A stretch of DNA of 64,000 nt from Caballeronia glebae (lineage in GTDB: Bacteria; Pseudomonadota; Gammaproteobacteria; Burkholderiales; Burkholderiaceae), in the NCBI RefSeq assembly GCF_001545035.1, contig NZ_FCOJ02000012.1:87455-151454 (forward strand), written 5' to 3'. The notes under the pieces were generated by a model that searched no databases, had not been told where the DNA came from, and saw only the letters and a list, made by a program, of their open reading frames with translations. Below, one piece after another: positions 1 through 9,402 of this stretch. Within the stretch, counting starts at the first letter, position 1. Every line of letters starts with the position of its first letter. The translations under genes were made by a program, and so were the position numbers.

Positions 1-2
1 AG

Positions 3-89
3 GAATTCATCCTGACTTACAAAACCTTCGAGCCGGTTGGCCCCGCGTGTTTGCCCCGCGGCGTGGGACGCGTTACTGTGGCGGCTTGA
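3..89 (+). CDS. C-terminal fragment of an upstream gene, product not identified
   Basis: An open frame enters from outside the window and stops at a TGA at 87-89. It gives 28 residues ending in the stretch EFILTYKTFEPVGPACLP plus ten more. Codon use matches the genes that follow, and the spacing to the next start (33 bases) fits an operon. By position it could be another enzyme of the sugar oxidation pathway, for example the dehydratase that is missing from this cluster, but the fragment is too short to show that. Confidence 0.4.
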   Translation, partial: EFILTYKTFEPVGPACLPRGVGRVTVAA

Positions 90-122
90 GCTCGCCATCT
101 CAAAATCATTCGGGGTTTGCAG

Positions 123-1172
123 ATGACCGCAGAAGCGCAAGAGGCAGTTTCACGTCGACGCAGAATTGGCCGGACGGCTCTGGAAGTGACCGCGCTGTCG
201 CTCGGCACCGCGCCGCTCGGCGGCTTGTATCACGAGTTGACGGAAGACGAGGCGCGCGCGACCGTCGACGCCGCGTGGCAAGCCGGCATCCGCTTCTTCG
301 ATACCGCGCCGCACTACGGCCACACGAAAGCGGAGCATCGGCTCGGCGATGCATTGCGGCGCTATCCGCGCGGCGATTTCGCGCTATCGACGAAAGTCGG
401 CCGCCGCTTCGTGCCGCGCACGACGCCCTACGACGGCAGCGAAGGCTGGGCGGCGCCGCTGCCGTTTCAGGCGATCTACGACTACACCTACGACGGCATT
501 ATTCGTTCGTTCGAGGACAGCCAGATGCGGCTCGGCATGACCGAAATCGACGTCGTGCTGATCCACGATATCGGCCACGTTACGCATGGCGAGAAAAACG
601 CGCACTACTGGAAGCAACTGACCGATGAAGGCGGTTTCCGCGCGCTCGAAGAGTTGAAAGACGCGCGCGGCGTGAAAGCGGTCGGCCTCGGCGTGAACGA
701 GGCGGCGGCTGTGATGCAAGCAATGGCCGAATTCGACATCGACTGCGCGTTGCTCGCCGGCCGCTACACGCTGCTCGAACAAGACACGCTCGACGAACTC
801 TTGCCCGAATGCGAGAAACGCGGCGTGAGCATTCTGCTCGGCGGCGCGTTCAATTCGGGCATCCTCGCGCGCGGCCTCGACGCCAACGCGCACGGCGATC
901 TCAAGTTCAATTACGGCGATGCGCCGAAGGACATCGTCGAGCGCGTCGGCAAGCTGGAGCGCGTATGCCGCGAGCATGGTGTCGCGCTGTCGACGGCCGC
1001 CATCCAGTTTCCTTATGCGCATAAAGTTTTGGCCACGGTGCTGATGGGCGCGCGCACGCCGGACGAAGTGCGCGAGAACGCCGCATCGTTCGCAACGCCG
1101 GTTCCTCCCGCGCTTTGGGACGCATTGCGCGCGGAAGGTTTGCTTCACGCAGATGCGCCGGTGCCGCAATGA
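123..1172 (+). CDS. Aldo/keto reductase, probable L-fucose (D-threo-aldose) 1-dehydrogenase
   Basis: This is a 349-residue aldo/keto reductase with a TIM-barrel fold. Asp60 and Tyr65 in FDTAPHYG, the lysine in STKVGR and the histidine in VLIHDIG form the usual AKR catalytic set. Relatives oxidise L-fucose, D-arabinose or L-galactose to the 1,5-lactone with NAD(P)+. The frame also opens at a TTG at 117, but the ATG at 123 is the better start. The stop overlaps the next start as ATGA, so it is coupled to the lactonase gene. Neighbours make L-fucose or a related aldose the likely substrate; the exact sugar is inferred from context. Confidence 0.8.
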   Translation: MTAEAQEAVSRRRRIGRTALEVTALSLGTAPLGGLYHELTEDEARATVDAAWQAGIRFFDTAPHYGHTKAEHRLGDALRRYPRGDFALSTKVGRRFVPRTTPYDGSEGWAAPLPFQAIYDYTYDGIIRSFEDSQMRLGMTEIDVVLIHDIGHVTHGEKNAHYWKQLTDEGGFRALEELKDARGVKAVGLGVNEAAAVMQAMAEFDIDCALLAGRYTLLEQDTLDELLPECEKRGVSILLGGAFNSGILARGLDANAHGDLKFNYGDAPKDIVERVGKLERVCREHGVALSTAAIQFPYAHKVLATVLMGARTPDEVRENAASFATPVPPALWDALRAEGLLHADAPVPQ

Positions 1173-2017
1173 CCACGCCGATGAACATCGATGCGCATCA
1201 GCACTATTGGGACCCCGCGCGCGGCGATTATGGCTGGCTCAGGCCTGAGATGAAGCCGCTGTATCGCGTATTCGGACCCGACGATCTCGCCGCGCTGCGC
1301 GAGGCAGCCGGCGTTCAGAAAACGGTCGTCGTTCAGGCTGCGCCGACGGTCGAGGAAACGCGTTACCTGCTCGATCTCGCGCGCAATGACGATTCGATCG
1401 CGGGCGTCGTCGGATGGGTTCCACTCGATTCGCCCGATGCCACGACGATCATCGACGAACTTGCGCGCGAGCCGAAGTTCAAGGCCGTGCGTCCGATGCT
1501 GCAAGACTTGCCCGACGATAGCTGGATCGAGCACGCGCCGCGCAGCGAGGCGATCGAGCGGCTGATCGACCTCGATCTCGCATTCGACGCGTTGATCTTC
1601 GCGCGGCATGTGCCATCGTTGATCGCATTCGCCACGCGCTATCCGACGTTGCGCATCGTCGTCGATCATGGCGCGAAGCCGCCGATCCGCGATGGCATCG
1701 ACGTGGGCTGGCAACCGTGGGCCGATGGCATCGCGCAACTCGCGCAACTGCCGCAGAAGCTGCATTGCAAACTTTCCGGCCTCGCGACCGAAGCGAATCC
1801 GAACTGGACCGACGAAACGCTGCGGCCCTACGTCACGCATCTGCTCGAACAATTCGGACCGGAACGGCTGATGTGGGGCAGCGACTGGCCCGTGCTCGAC
1901 ATGAACGGCAGCTACTCCGCGTGGCACGACACGGCCCGAAGCTTCACGTCGCATCTCGAAAAAGCAAAACAGGACGCGATTTTTGGCGCGAACGCCCGCG
2001 CGTTTTATCGCCTCTGA
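1169..2017 (+). CDS. Amidohydrolase-family sugar lactonase, probable L-fucono-1,5-lactonase
   Basis: This is a 282-residue protein of the amidohydrolase 2 family (COG3618 type). The N-terminal metal motif DAHQHYWDP, the VVDHGAKPP segment and the late GSDWPV aspartate motif are all present. Family members with this neighbourhood hydrolyse L-fucono- or L-galactono-1,5-lactone to the aldonate. The start codon overlaps the stop of the dehydrogenase by four bases, which supports consecutive steps: sugar to lactone to acid. A longer frame opens upstream, but it lies inside the previous gene. Confidence 0.8.
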   Translation: MTTPMNIDAHQHYWDPARGDYGWLRPEMKPLYRVFGPDDLAALREAAGVQKTVVVQAAPTVEETRYLLDLARNDDSIAGVVGWVPLDSPDATTIIDELAREPKFKAVRPMLQDLPDDSWIEHAPRSEAIERLIDLDLAFDALIFARHVPSLIAFATRYPTLRIVVDHGAKPPIRDGIDVGWQPWADGIAQLAQLPQKLHCKLSGLATEANPNWTDETLRPYVTHLLEQFGPERLMWGSDWPVLDMNGSYSAWHDTARSFTSHLEKAKQDAIFGANARAFYRL

Positions 2018-2069
2018 AACGGCTGATATACCGGGCATGTCTTAAAAACACTTCCGACTGGAGCAGTAG

Positions 2070-2813
2070 ATGGTACAAAGACTGGCAGGCAAGACCGCGC
2101 TGATCACGGCGGCGGGACAAGGGATCGGGCTCGCGACGGCCGAACTGTTCGCGGCGCAGGGCGCGCGCGTGATCGCGACCGACATCCGCACGGAATCGCT
2201 CGAAGGCAAGTCCTTCGAGGTGCGCACGCTCGACGTGCGCGACGCGCAGGCAATCCGGGCGCTGGCCGACGAAATCGGCGCGATCGACGTGCTGTTCAAC
2301 TGCGCGGGCTTCGTGCACGCCGGCTCGATTCTGGAGGCGAGCGAGGAAGACTGGGACTTCGCCTTCGATCTGAACGCCAAGGCGATGTATCGTACGATTC
2401 GCGCTTTCCTGCCGAAGATGCTGGAAAAAGGCGGCGGCTCGATCATCAACATGTCGTCGGCGGCGTCGAGCGTGAAGGGCGTGCCGAACCGCTTCGTGTA
2501 TGGTGCGTCGAAGGCGGCCGTGATCGGCCTCACGAAGTCCGTCGCGGCCGATTTCGTCACGCGCGGCATCCGCTGCAACGCGATCTGTCCCGGCACGGTG
2601 GAGTCGCCGTCGCTTGCGAACCGCATCGCGGAGCAGGCGAAAACGCAGGGCGCGAGCGTGGATCAGGTGCAGGCCGCGTTCGTCGCGCGTCAGCCGATGG
2701 GACGCGTCGGCCGTGCCGACGAGATCGCGGCGCTCGCGCTTTACCTCGGCTCGGACGAATCGTCGTATACGACGGGCCAGATTCATATCATCGATGGCGG
2801 CTGGTCGAACTGA
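2070..2813 (+). CDS. SDR-family oxidoreductase, probable 2-keto-3-deoxy-L-fuconate dehydrogenase
   Basis: This is a 247-residue classical short-chain dehydrogenase. A glycine-rich nucleotide motif (AAGQGIG) starts near residue 13. NCAG, the catalytic serine in NMSSAASS and the YGASK Tyr/Lys pair follow in order. The acidic residue after beta-2 (IATDIR) suggests NAD+ preference. In oxidative L-fucose pathways this enzyme oxidises 2-keto-3-deoxy-L-fuconate to the 2,4-diketo acid. It lies 52 bases after the lactonase gene and 41 before the hydrolase gene, consistent with one operon. Confidence 0.82.
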   Translation: MVQRLAGKTALITAAGQGIGLATAELFAAQGARVIATDIRTESLEGKSFEVRTLDVRDAQAIRALADEIGAIDVLFNCAGFVHAGSILEASEEDWDFAFDLNAKAMYRTIRAFLPKMLEKGGGSIINMSSAASSVKGVPNRFVYGASKAAVIGLTKSVAADFVTRGIRCNAICPGTVESPSLANRIAEQAKTQGASVDQVQAAFVARQPMGRVGRADEIAALALYLGSDESSYTTGQIHIIDGGWSN

Positions 2814-2854
2814 CCGACCGCCATGTTTTTTCGGAACCAGGAGGATCACATCAG

Positions 2855-3703
2855 ATGAAGCTGCTTCGTTACGGCCCCAAGGGTCAGGAAAAACCGGGTC
2901 TGCTGGACGCCGAGGGCCAGATTCGCGACCTGTCGAAGGTTGTCGACGACATCGCCGGCGCGACGCTCACCGAAGCGGGCCTGGCGAAACTGCGCGCGAC
3001 CGATCCGGCGTCGCTGCCGGTCGTCGATGGCCGTCCGCGCATCGGACCGTGCGTGGGGCGCATCGGCAAGTTCGTTTGCATCGGCCTGAATTACGCGGAT
3101 CACGCCGCCGAATCGAATCTGCCGGTGCCGACCGAACCGGTCATCTTCAACAAGTGGACGAGCGCGATCAACGGCCCGGACGACGACGTCGAAATCCCGC
3201 GCAACTCGGTGAAGACCGACTGGGAAGTCGAACTCGGCGTGGTGATCGGCAAGGAAGCGAAATACGTCGATGAAGCGAACGCGCTCGACTACGTCGCGGG
3301 CTATTGCGTGATTAACGACGTGTCCGAGCGCGAATGGCAGCTTGAGCACGGCACGCAATGGGACAAGGGCAAGGGCTTCGACACGTTCGGTCCGATCGGC
3401 CCGTGGCTCGTCACGAAGGACGAAGTCGCCGATCCGCAGAAGCTCGATCTGTGGCTCGAAGTCGACGGCAAGCGCTATCAGAACGGCAACACGAAGACGA
3501 TGGTCTTCACGGTCGCGCAACTGGTCGCGTATCTCTCGAAGGTCATGAGCCTGCAGCCAGGCGACGTCATCTCGACGGGCACGCCGCCGGGCGTCGGCAT
3601 GGGCGTGAAGCCGAACGCGGTGTTTCTGAAGGCCGGTCAGACGATGAAGCTCGGCATTCAAGGTCTCGGCGAGCAGACGCAAAAGACCGTCGCGGCGAAG
3701 TAA
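2855..3703 (+). CDS. Fumarylacetoacetate hydrolase-family protein, probable 2,4-diketo-3-deoxy-L-fuconate hydrolase
   Basis: This is a 282-residue FAH-fold enzyme. CIGLNYADHA, the metal-binding glutamates in DWEVELGVVIG, the YCVINDVSER segment and the STGTPPGVGMG motif are all visible. A clear AGGAGG-type ribosome site lies just upstream of the ATG. Together with the SDR gene this points to the last step of non-phosphorylated L-fucose breakdown, cleaving the diketo acid to pyruvate and lactate. Family members are often annotated as ureidoglycolate lyase; the sugar-acid context argues against that. A strong terminator follows. Confidence 0.82.
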   Translation: MKLLRYGPKGQEKPGLLDAEGQIRDLSKVVDDIAGATLTEAGLAKLRATDPASLPVVDGRPRIGPCVGRIGKFVCIGLNYADHAAESNLPVPTEPVIFNKWTSAINGPDDDVEIPRNSVKTDWEVELGVVIGKEAKYVDEANALDYVAGYCVINDVSEREWQLEHGTQWDKGKGFDTFGPIGPWLVTKDEVADPQKLDLWLEVDGKRYQNGNTKTMVFTVAQLVAYLSKVMSLQPGDVISTGTPPGVGMGVKPNAVFLKAGQTMKLGIQGLGEQTQKTVAAK

Positions 3704-3721
3704 TCCATCCGCGCCAAAAAC

Positions 3722-3749
3722 AAAAAACCTCGCCGCGGCGAGGTTTTTT
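3722..3749. terminator. Bidirectional rho-independent terminator
   Basis: This is a perfect 28-base palindrome: an A6 run, the arm CCTCGCCG, its exact complement and a T6 run. It lies between the convergent FAH-family and thioesterase genes, so it can end transcription from both sides. Confidence 0.9.
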
Positions 3750-3773
3750 GCTTCAAGGACGGAGTTTAAAGAT

Positions 3774-4214
3774 TTAAGCGTGGAAGACCGGCTCGGCGGT
3801 AATACCCTCGCCGATGCGCGTGATCGTGCCCTGCGCGACCGCGACGAGCCGCTCGGCGCCGCCATCGGTGACGAATACGTCGCACTGGCAGGTTGCCTGC
3901 GTCATGCCCGCGTGGACGACGCGCGCACGCGCCATCAGCGTTCCGGATACGGCCGGGCGCAGATAGTTGATCTTGTATTCGCCGGTCACGACCTTCGGCC
4001 CGAGCCGCAGCGCGCCCGCGAAGGTCAGGGCATTGTCGACGAGATAGCTCACCACCCCGCCGTGCACGTAGCCGTGTTGTTGCCTCAGCTCATCCCTGAT
4101 CGTCAGACACAGCGTGAGACTCGCTGAATCGACCTGCATCAGTTTCGTTCCGAGCAAGGCGCTGAACGGTTGCGCATTCAGCGCACCGCGCGCGATATCG
4201 ACTATTTCGGCCAT
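3774..4214 (-). CDS. PaaI-type hotdog-fold thioesterase
   Basis: This is a 146-residue hotdog-fold protein. The HGYVHGGVVSYLVDNA segment carries the HGG motif and the helix-borne acidic residue of the PaaI/YbdB group, which hydrolyses acyl- or aryl-CoA esters. The frame opens further upstream, but the ATG at 4214 is preceded by AAGGAGTGTCCGA, a good ribosome site. The gene stands alone, converging on the sugar operon and diverging from the chemotaxis receptor. Its substrate cannot be read from the sequence. Confidence 0.8.
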   Translation of the reverse strand: MAEIVDIARGALNAQPFSALLGTKLMQVDSASLTLCLTIRDELRQQHGYVHGGVVSYLVDNALTFAGALRLGPKVVTGEYKINYLRPAVSGTLMARARVVHAGMTQATCQCDVFVTDGGAERLVAVAQGTITRIGEGITAEPVFHA

Positions 4215-4404
4215 TCGGACACTCCTTGGGTGGGTTCGGTGCCGTCCTGCAAAGACAATAGGAAGCGTTCGCGCGCACTGCAAGGAAGTCACGCAAAAAT
4301 TGTGCAGTGGTGCGTTTCGGGCGGCACGCGCGCCCCTTCGATGACGATTCGCCGAAGCGGCGCGTTCCCTGCATTCGCGTAGACCAACCGTGGCGGCAAA
4401 CGAT

Positions 4405-4432
4405 TCAAGGTTTATCGTCCGACTGCCGTAAA
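4405..4432 (+). promoter_or_regulatory. Candidate sigma-28 (FliA) promoter
   Basis: TCAAG at 4405-4409 and GCCGTAAA at 4425-4432 are separated by exactly 15 bases. This resembles the flagellar sigma factor pattern TAAA/TCAAG-N15-GCCGATAA. It lies 54 bases upstream of the start of a methyl-accepting chemotaxis protein, a class of gene usually under FliA control. A small hairpin (CCCGCATGTGCGGG) follows in the leader at about 4445-4458. Confidence 0.6.
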
Positions 4433-4486
4433 CCCGCAGTGTCCCCGCATGTGCGGGCCTAAATTCGGAAAGCGTGGGTGCAAGTG

Positions 4487-6028
4487 ATGTTCGGAAAGAT
4501 CAAGGTTTCATCGGGTTTGCTCGCAGTTCTCGTGCTGTTCTGTCTCTTTCAACTAGTGACCGAAGGACTTGGTTTCTGGTCCCTCTCGCGCACGCATGAC
4601 GATGTCGGCAGCCTGTCCGACATCGCGCTGAAGCAGGTCAACGCGGTCAACAAGACCACGCAACATCTGATGGATGCGCGCATCAACCTCTCCCGTGCCG
4701 GTACGCGCATGGTGCGCGGCGGCACGGAGCCGACGGAGATCGTCCAGCACGCGCGCGAGCAGATCGCGGCGGCGGACAAGTCGTTCACGGCGTTTCTGAA
4801 CGCGCCGAAGACCGGCGAGGAAAACGCCGCGCGCATGACCGCGCTGCAGTCGAAATACGCCGAGTATGCGAAGGCTTTGAGCGAGCTCGTGCAGTATCTC
4901 GACGCGGGCAATATCCAGGCGTTCCTCGACCAGCCGACGCAAGGCTTCCAGGACCGCTATCTCGCGGAGCAGCAGAACTTCGTCAATTTCGGCGATGAAG
5001 CCGGCCGCGGCTATCTCTCGTCGATCGACACGCGTTACGCGTGGTTCCGCGCGGTGGGCATCGCGATTCTGGCGGTCGTGGTCGCGGGCATCGCGCTCGC
5101 GCACGTTGCGCTGCGCCGTGGCGTGATCGAGCCGCTGGAAGAAGCCGGGCGCCATTTCGAGCGCATCGCGAACGGTCGTCTCGACGAGCGCATCGAAGAT
5201 CGCGGCACGAACGAAATCGGCCGTCTGTTCGCGGGTCTCGCGACGATGCAGGCAAGCGTCGCGAACACGGTGAAAACGGTGCGCGAGACGTCGGATTCGA
5301 TCAACTTCGGCGCCGATGAAATCGCGAGCGGCAACGCGGATCTCTCCGCGCGCACGGAAAATCAGGCGGCGTCGCTCGAAGAAACCGCATCGAGCATGGA
5401 AGAGCTGACCGCGACCGTGCGCCAGAACGCCGAGCACGCGCGCGAGGCGAACACGCTCGCGGGCGAAGCGCTCAGCGCGACCTCGCGCGGCGCAAGCGTG
5501 GTCGATGACGTCGTGGAAAAGATGCGCGGCATCGCGTCGAGTTCGGACAAGATCGCGGAGATCATTTCGGTCATCGACGGCATTGCGTTCCAGACCAACA
5601 TCCTCGCGTTGAACGCGGCCGTCGAGGCGGCGCGCGCGGGCGAACAAGGGCGCGGGTTCGCGGTCGTCGCGGGCGAAGTGCGTGGCCTGGCGCAGCGCTC
5701 GGCGCAATCGGCGAAGGAAATCAAGGAACTGATCGGCGAGTCGGTCGCGCAGGTGAGCGACGGCTCCGTGCTGGTCGAGCGCGCGGGCGCGGCGATGCGC
5801 GAAGTATCGGCGTCGATTTCACGCGTCACGCAGATGATGGCGGAGATCAGCGCGTCGTCGCTGGAGCAGAGCGTGGGTATCGAGCAGGTCAATCAGGCCG
5901 TCACGCAAATGGACGAGATGACGCAGCAGAACGCGGCGCTCGTCGAGCAGGCCGCCGCCGCCGCGTCGTCCCTGCACGAGCAGACGCGGCAGTTGAAGGC
6001 GGCGGTTTCGGTGTTTCAGCTAACCTGA
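4487..6028 (+). CDS. Methyl-accepting chemotaxis protein
   Basis: This is a 513-residue inner-membrane chemoreceptor. A first membrane helix lies near residues 9-30, followed by a helical periplasmic sensor (Tar/Tsr-like four-helix type) to about 184. A second helix lies near 185-207, then a HAMP domain and a long coiled-coil signalling domain. The highly conserved hairpin tip around [20 protein letters not shown] is intact. No C-terminal pentapeptide for CheR/CheB docking is seen. The chosen ATG is the third possible start; a GTG lies 9 bases upstream. The ligand is unknown. Confidence 0.93.
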   Translation: MFGKIKVSSGLLAVLVLFCLFQLVTEGLGFWSLSRTHDDVGSLSDIALKQVNAVNKTTQHLMDARINLSRAGTRMVRGGTEPTEIVQHAREQIAAADKSFTAFLNAPKTGEENAARMTALQSKYAEYAKALSELVQYLDAGNIQAFLDQPTQGFQDRYLAEQQNFVNFGDEAGRGYLSSIDTRYAWFRAVGIAILAVVVAGIALAHVALRRGVIEPLEEAGRHFERIANGRLDERIEDRGTNEIGRLFAGLATMQASVANTVKTVRETSDSINFGADEIASGNADLSARTENQAASLEETASSMEELTATVRQNAEHAREANTLAGEALSATSRGASVVDDVVEKMRGIASSSDKIAEIISVIDGIAFQTNILALNAAVEAARAGEQGRGFAVVAGEVRGLAQRSAQSAKEIKELIGESVAQVSDGSVLVERAGAAMREVSASISRVTQMMAEISASSLEQSVGIEQVNQAVTQMDEMTQQNAALVEQAAAAASSLHEQTRQLKAAVSVFQLT

Positions 6029-6040
6029 GCGCGAGCGCGC

Positions 6041-7153
6041 TCAGAGGGGCAAGGCCGCATAAGACGTCGCGAGGTGATACGGCGTCGTCGAAGGCATTTC
6101 GACGCGGGTGATCTCGCCCGCCGCCGAGCGGCATTCCACCCAGCCGGTTTCATGCAGGAAGCGCGCGCGAAAACGCTCGATTTGCCGGCCGACGGCATCG
6201 CCGCGCGTGGCCAGCGCGCGCAGATATTCCGTCTGCGCCCAGATGCGCTGCGTCCCGTCGATCACGCGCCCGGTTTCATCGATGGCGGCATGGACGCCGC
6301 CCGTTGCCTCGTCCACGCCGTGCTGCTGCGCGAAGTCGAAGGCGCGCGCGAGCCGCTCGTTCAGCCCCGCCGCTTCGAACGCGGCGTGAGCGCTGCCCAG
6401 CGCCAGAAAATACCACTCGAACTGATGGCCCGGCTCCAGCCGGTTGCCGGCCGTGCCCATCGGCAATTCGGCGATCGAGCCGCTCGGCTCGTGTACGAAC
6501 GCATCGGCGACGGACTTCGCGAGTTGCGCGAGGCGCTTGTCGTAGGCGGCATCGCCGGTTGCGTCGCGCGCGGCGAGCCACGCTTCGGCGAGATGCATCA
6601 GCGGATTTTGCAGCGGCGTCTCGATGGTCGCGCCGAAATCCTCGGCGAGCGCCGCGTTCAGCAGATCGCCGCCGCTCGAAAAGCGCGCCTCGACGAGCCG
6701 CGAGGTTTCATCGAGCAGCGCCAGAGCGTCGGCCGAGCCGCTTTTCTTCGCGTAATGCGCGCACGCGAAAACGACGAAAGCGTGCGTGTAGAGATCCTTT
6801 TGACGCTCCAGCGGCGCGCCGTTTGCATCCACGCTGTAGAACCATCCGCCGTTGCGCTTGTCCAGAAAATAGTGCCGTAGCGATTCGAAGAGCGTCGCGG
6901 CGTGCGCGAGATCGCCGGCTTCCGAGAACAGGAATAGCTGGCGCGCGCAGGCCATCGCGCGATAGCGCTTCGGCGGCAACGGCGCGTGATCGCCCGGCGC
7001 GACGGCTTCATACGCGAGGCCGAGCGCCGCGTTGAACCCCGGCCCGCGCCATATGGGCAGCACGACGTTCGTGTAATGCGCGCGCAACGGCGCGGCGGAT
7101 TCCGGGTTCGTCGATTGCATGCCCGACGATGCGTTTGATTGCTGATCCTGCAT
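6041..7153 (-). CDS. AGE-family sugar epimerase/isomerase
   Basis: This is a 370-residue protein of the N-acylglucosamine 2-epimerase / mannose isomerase (alpha6/alpha6 barrel) family. Family motifs such as RAMACARQLFLFSEAG, GGWFYSVDANG, KDLYTHAFVVFACA, NPLMHLAEAWLA and PGHQFEWYFL occur in order with their conserved histidines and arginine. It probably interconverts mannose and fructose or epimerises a related sugar. It converges with the chemotaxis receptor, ending 12 bases after it. A second in-frame Met at residue 12 could be the true start. Confidence 0.82.
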   Translation of the reverse strand: MQDQQSNASSGMQSTNPESAAPLRAHYTNVVLPIWRGPGFNAALGLAYEAVAPGDHAPLPPKRYRAMACARQLFLFSEAGDLAHAATLFESLRHYFLDKRNGGWFYSVDANGAPLERQKDLYTHAFVVFACAHYAKKSGSADALALLDETSRLVEARFSSGGDLLNAALAEDFGATIETPLQNPLMHLAEAWLAARDATGDAAYDKRLAQLAKSVADAFVHEPSGSIAELPMGTAGNRLEPGHQFEWYFLALGSAHAAFEAAGLNERLARAFDFAQQHGVDEATGGVHAAIDETGRVIDGTQRIWAQTEYLRALATRGDAVGRQIERFRARFLHETGWVECRSAAGEITRVEMPSTTPYHLATSYAALPL

Positions 7154-7275
7154 ACGAAGACTCTTATTGGTCCGAGGGACGCGCGGCCGTGCGAGGCATA
7201 CGCAACAGCAGAGAATAGCAAAACCGGCCCGGAACGCGGCGCGCGCGGGCGACTTATCGACAGGAGAGCGAGAAC

Positions 7276-7959
7276 ATGTTGGGAAATATCGAACTCGTGT
7301 CGCGGCTCGTGATGGCCGCGGCGCTCGGCAGCGTGATCGGCTTCGAGCGCGAGCGGCTCTCGTGGGCGGCGGGCCTGCGCACGCACATGCTCGTGTGCGT
7401 CGGCTCGGCGCTCATCATGATCGTGTCGGCCTACGGCTTCGCGGATGCGCTGAAAAACGATCACGTCGTGCTCGATCCGTCGCGGGTCGCGGCGCAGGTC
7501 GTGTCGGGCATCGGCTTTCTCGGCGCGGGCTCGATCCTGCTGCGCGGCGAGATCGTCCGCGGCCTGACCACCGCCGCGAGCCTCTGGTCCGTCGCGGCCA
7601 TCGGGCTGGCGGTCGGCGGCGGGCTTTACACGGCGTCGATCGCGGCGACGGCGATCATCCTCGTGATTCTGGCGGGCATCAAGCCGCTCGAACGCCGCTT
7701 CATCAGCGTGAAGCAGCGCCGTCAACTGACAATGCTCGTCGATCGCGGCGCGCTCAGTTTTCATGCGCTGCACGAGGCGCTCGGGCCCGGCAGCGTGCGC
7801 GTGAAGCAGTTCGTCGTGCAGCAGAGCGACGATTCACCCGATCTCGACGAGGTGCGGGTGGAACTGTCGCGCGCGTCGGCGATGGAATATCGCGCGATTT
7901 GCGAACGTTTGCGCCAGCTCGACGCCGTGCGCGAGTTTCGCGAGGACGACGCCACCTGA
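7276..7959 (+). CDS. MgtC/SapB-family membrane protein
   Basis: This 227-residue protein has four to five hydrophobic helices in the first 140 residues. The MgtC signature region GSVIGFERERLSWAAGLRTHMLVCVGSAL is visible as two adjoining blocks, with GIGFLGAGSILLRG following. The C-terminal 80 residues form a soluble ACT-like part. MgtC proteins help bacteria cope with low magnesium and act as regulators of ATP synthase or virulence; the exact role here is unknown. A GGAGAG ribosome site precedes the ATG. No magnesium leader was recognised upstream. Confidence 0.88.
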   Translation: MLGNIELVSRLVMAAALGSVIGFERERLSWAAGLRTHMLVCVGSALIMIVSAYGFADALKNDHVVLDPSRVAAQVVSGIGFLGAGSILLRGEIVRGLTTAASLWSVAAIGLAVGGGLYTASIAATAIILVILAGIKPLERRFISVKQRRQLTMLVDRGALSFHALHEALGPGSVRVKQFVVQQSDDSPDLDEVRVELSRASAMEYRAICERLRQLDAVREFREDDAT

Positions 7960-8081
7960 AATCGCCCTGGGGATGCGGGTTTGCGCACGCGGCCATGCGA
8001 CAATGCGGCCTCTCGAAAATAATCGCCGATGCGCCGGTGTGCCTTGCGCGCCGCGCCGTGGAGCAGCCGCCTTTCGGACCT

Positions 8082-9149
8082 ATGCCAGATTCCGCAGTAA
8101 AGAGAGATTCCGACGCCTCGTCGCGACGCCGGCGGGCCACGCAAACGCATGACGTACAGTCGACGCCCGTCAGCGCCGACACGGAAAAGAAGCTCGCCCG
8201 CGCCGCACGCTCGGCGCAGCGTCTCGCGCAACTGAGCGAAGGCGCGCGCGCCGGTGAAACGCTCGACCTGTTCGCCGAAGACGCCGAACGCGCGCAGCTT
8301 CAGGCGATGAACACCGATATCCGCCAAGGCACTTTCGAAGGTTTCGAGTTGCCAGAGGTGTTTCTCGCGGCGGTGCAATCGAATGGCGGGACCGTGCCGC
8401 CGTGCGGCAATGGCAATGCGCCGGAATCCGCGGTTGCCAAACGCGCGATGCGTGACAGCGTGGCATCGGTCGCGCCGGCGCAGGGCTTGTTCGAGGACGA
8501 TTTACAGTGCCTCGGTGTGCCGCAACCGGACGAGGGCACTTCCGCCGGAAAAACTGGCGCGATCGCCGCGGTGGCGACGCGCTCGGCGAACCTCAGCACG
8601 TCCGTCGCGCCGGAGAGCGCGGCGCAGTCGCCGGCCGCGCTCGCTTCCGCGCTGATCGCAGCCGATCGCAACGAAGCCGCGCCGCTCGCGAAGGCCAGCG
8701 TGCGCAATGCCGCCGCGCCCGAACTCGACCGCGCCCGCGCCACGGCGTTCGCGGATACCGTCGACGCGCTTTACGCGGTGCTAGCGGAGCAGCGCACATC
8801 GGCTGCCGCCCACGCGCGCCGCATGAAGACCATGCTGACGATCATCGTCTGCGTGATGCTCGTCACGGTGGCGACGGGCATCGCGCAAACGGCCGTGCTG
8901 CTGCGCATGAGCCACGACAGCAAACTGCAGCAGGACCGCACCGAGCAACTGATGCTCAACCAGCAAGCGACGCTCGCGTCACTCTTCGAAACCGATTCCG
9001 CGAACGTCAGCGTGCGCCGCGCATCCGACATGCCGGACGCATCCGTAGACACGCCGCCTGTTCAGCCCGTGAGCGCCGTCAGGCCCGATTCCGCGCCGAA
9101 AAAGCACGCGCGGCACACGCACCATCGCGCCACTTCCTCGGCGCACTGA
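8082..9149 (+). CDS. Hypothetical protein with one membrane segment
   Basis: This is a 355-residue protein I do not recognise. The first ~240 residues are Ala/Ser/Arg/Glu-rich and look largely disordered. A single hydrophobic stretch (MLTIIVCVMLVTVATGIA) near residue 250 is followed by a short coiled region and a basic, His-rich tail. The ATG at 8082 was chosen because the frame runs back into the MgtC gene. Codon use supports real coding. It may be a membrane-anchored accessory protein of lineage-specific type; no function is proposed. Confidence 0.6.
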   Translation: MPDSAVKRDSDASSRRRRATQTHDVQSTPVSADTEKKLARAARSAQRLAQLSEGARAGETLDLFAEDAERAQLQAMNTDIRQGTFEGFELPEVFLAAVQSNGGTVPPCGNGNAPESAVAKRAMRDSVASVAPAQGLFEDDLQCLGVPQPDEGTSAGKTGAIAAVATRSANLSTSVAPESAAQSPAALASALIAADRNEAAPLAKASVRNAAAPELDRARATAFADTVDALYAVLAEQRTSAAAHARRMKTMLTIIVCVMLVTVATGIAQTAVLLRMSHDSKLQQDRTEQLMLNQQATLASLFETDSANVSVRRASDMPDASVDTPPVQPVSAVRPDSAPKKHARHTHHRATSSAH

Positions 9150-9343
9150 TCCCCGCTGTCACTTTCGCGCGACACCCACGTTCCGTGGCGCCGTGTCGCG
9201 CCTGCGCTCGTCCCGGCATCGGAACCCGCATCGGATGGGCTTTTCCGCCCCGTCCCCGTTTTTAGAAGATCTCGAATCGGTAAAAATGTAGAAAAACTAC
9301 CAAATTTCTTCCCAAGAAATGTTGCATTGCACTAGAAATCGGT

Positions 9344-9381
9344 TAGGGACAACCCTATAATCTCTTCTAAGGGAAAACCCT
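9344..9381 (+). promoter_or_regulatory. Promoter with two AGGG-N4-CCCT dyads around the -10 box
   Basis: A perfect -10 hexamer TATAAT lies at 9356-9361, upstream of a 50-codon gene. The dyad TAGGGACAACCCTA (9344-9357) overlaps it on one side. A second dyad AGGGAAAACCCT (9370-9381) sits at the expected transcription start. The two are 26 bases apart. No good -35 box is seen at the correct spacing. This arrangement suggests a repressor or other regulator acting at the promoter. Confidence 0.5.
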
Positions 9382-9402
9382 CGCCACTAACCGGAGTCAG
9401 TC

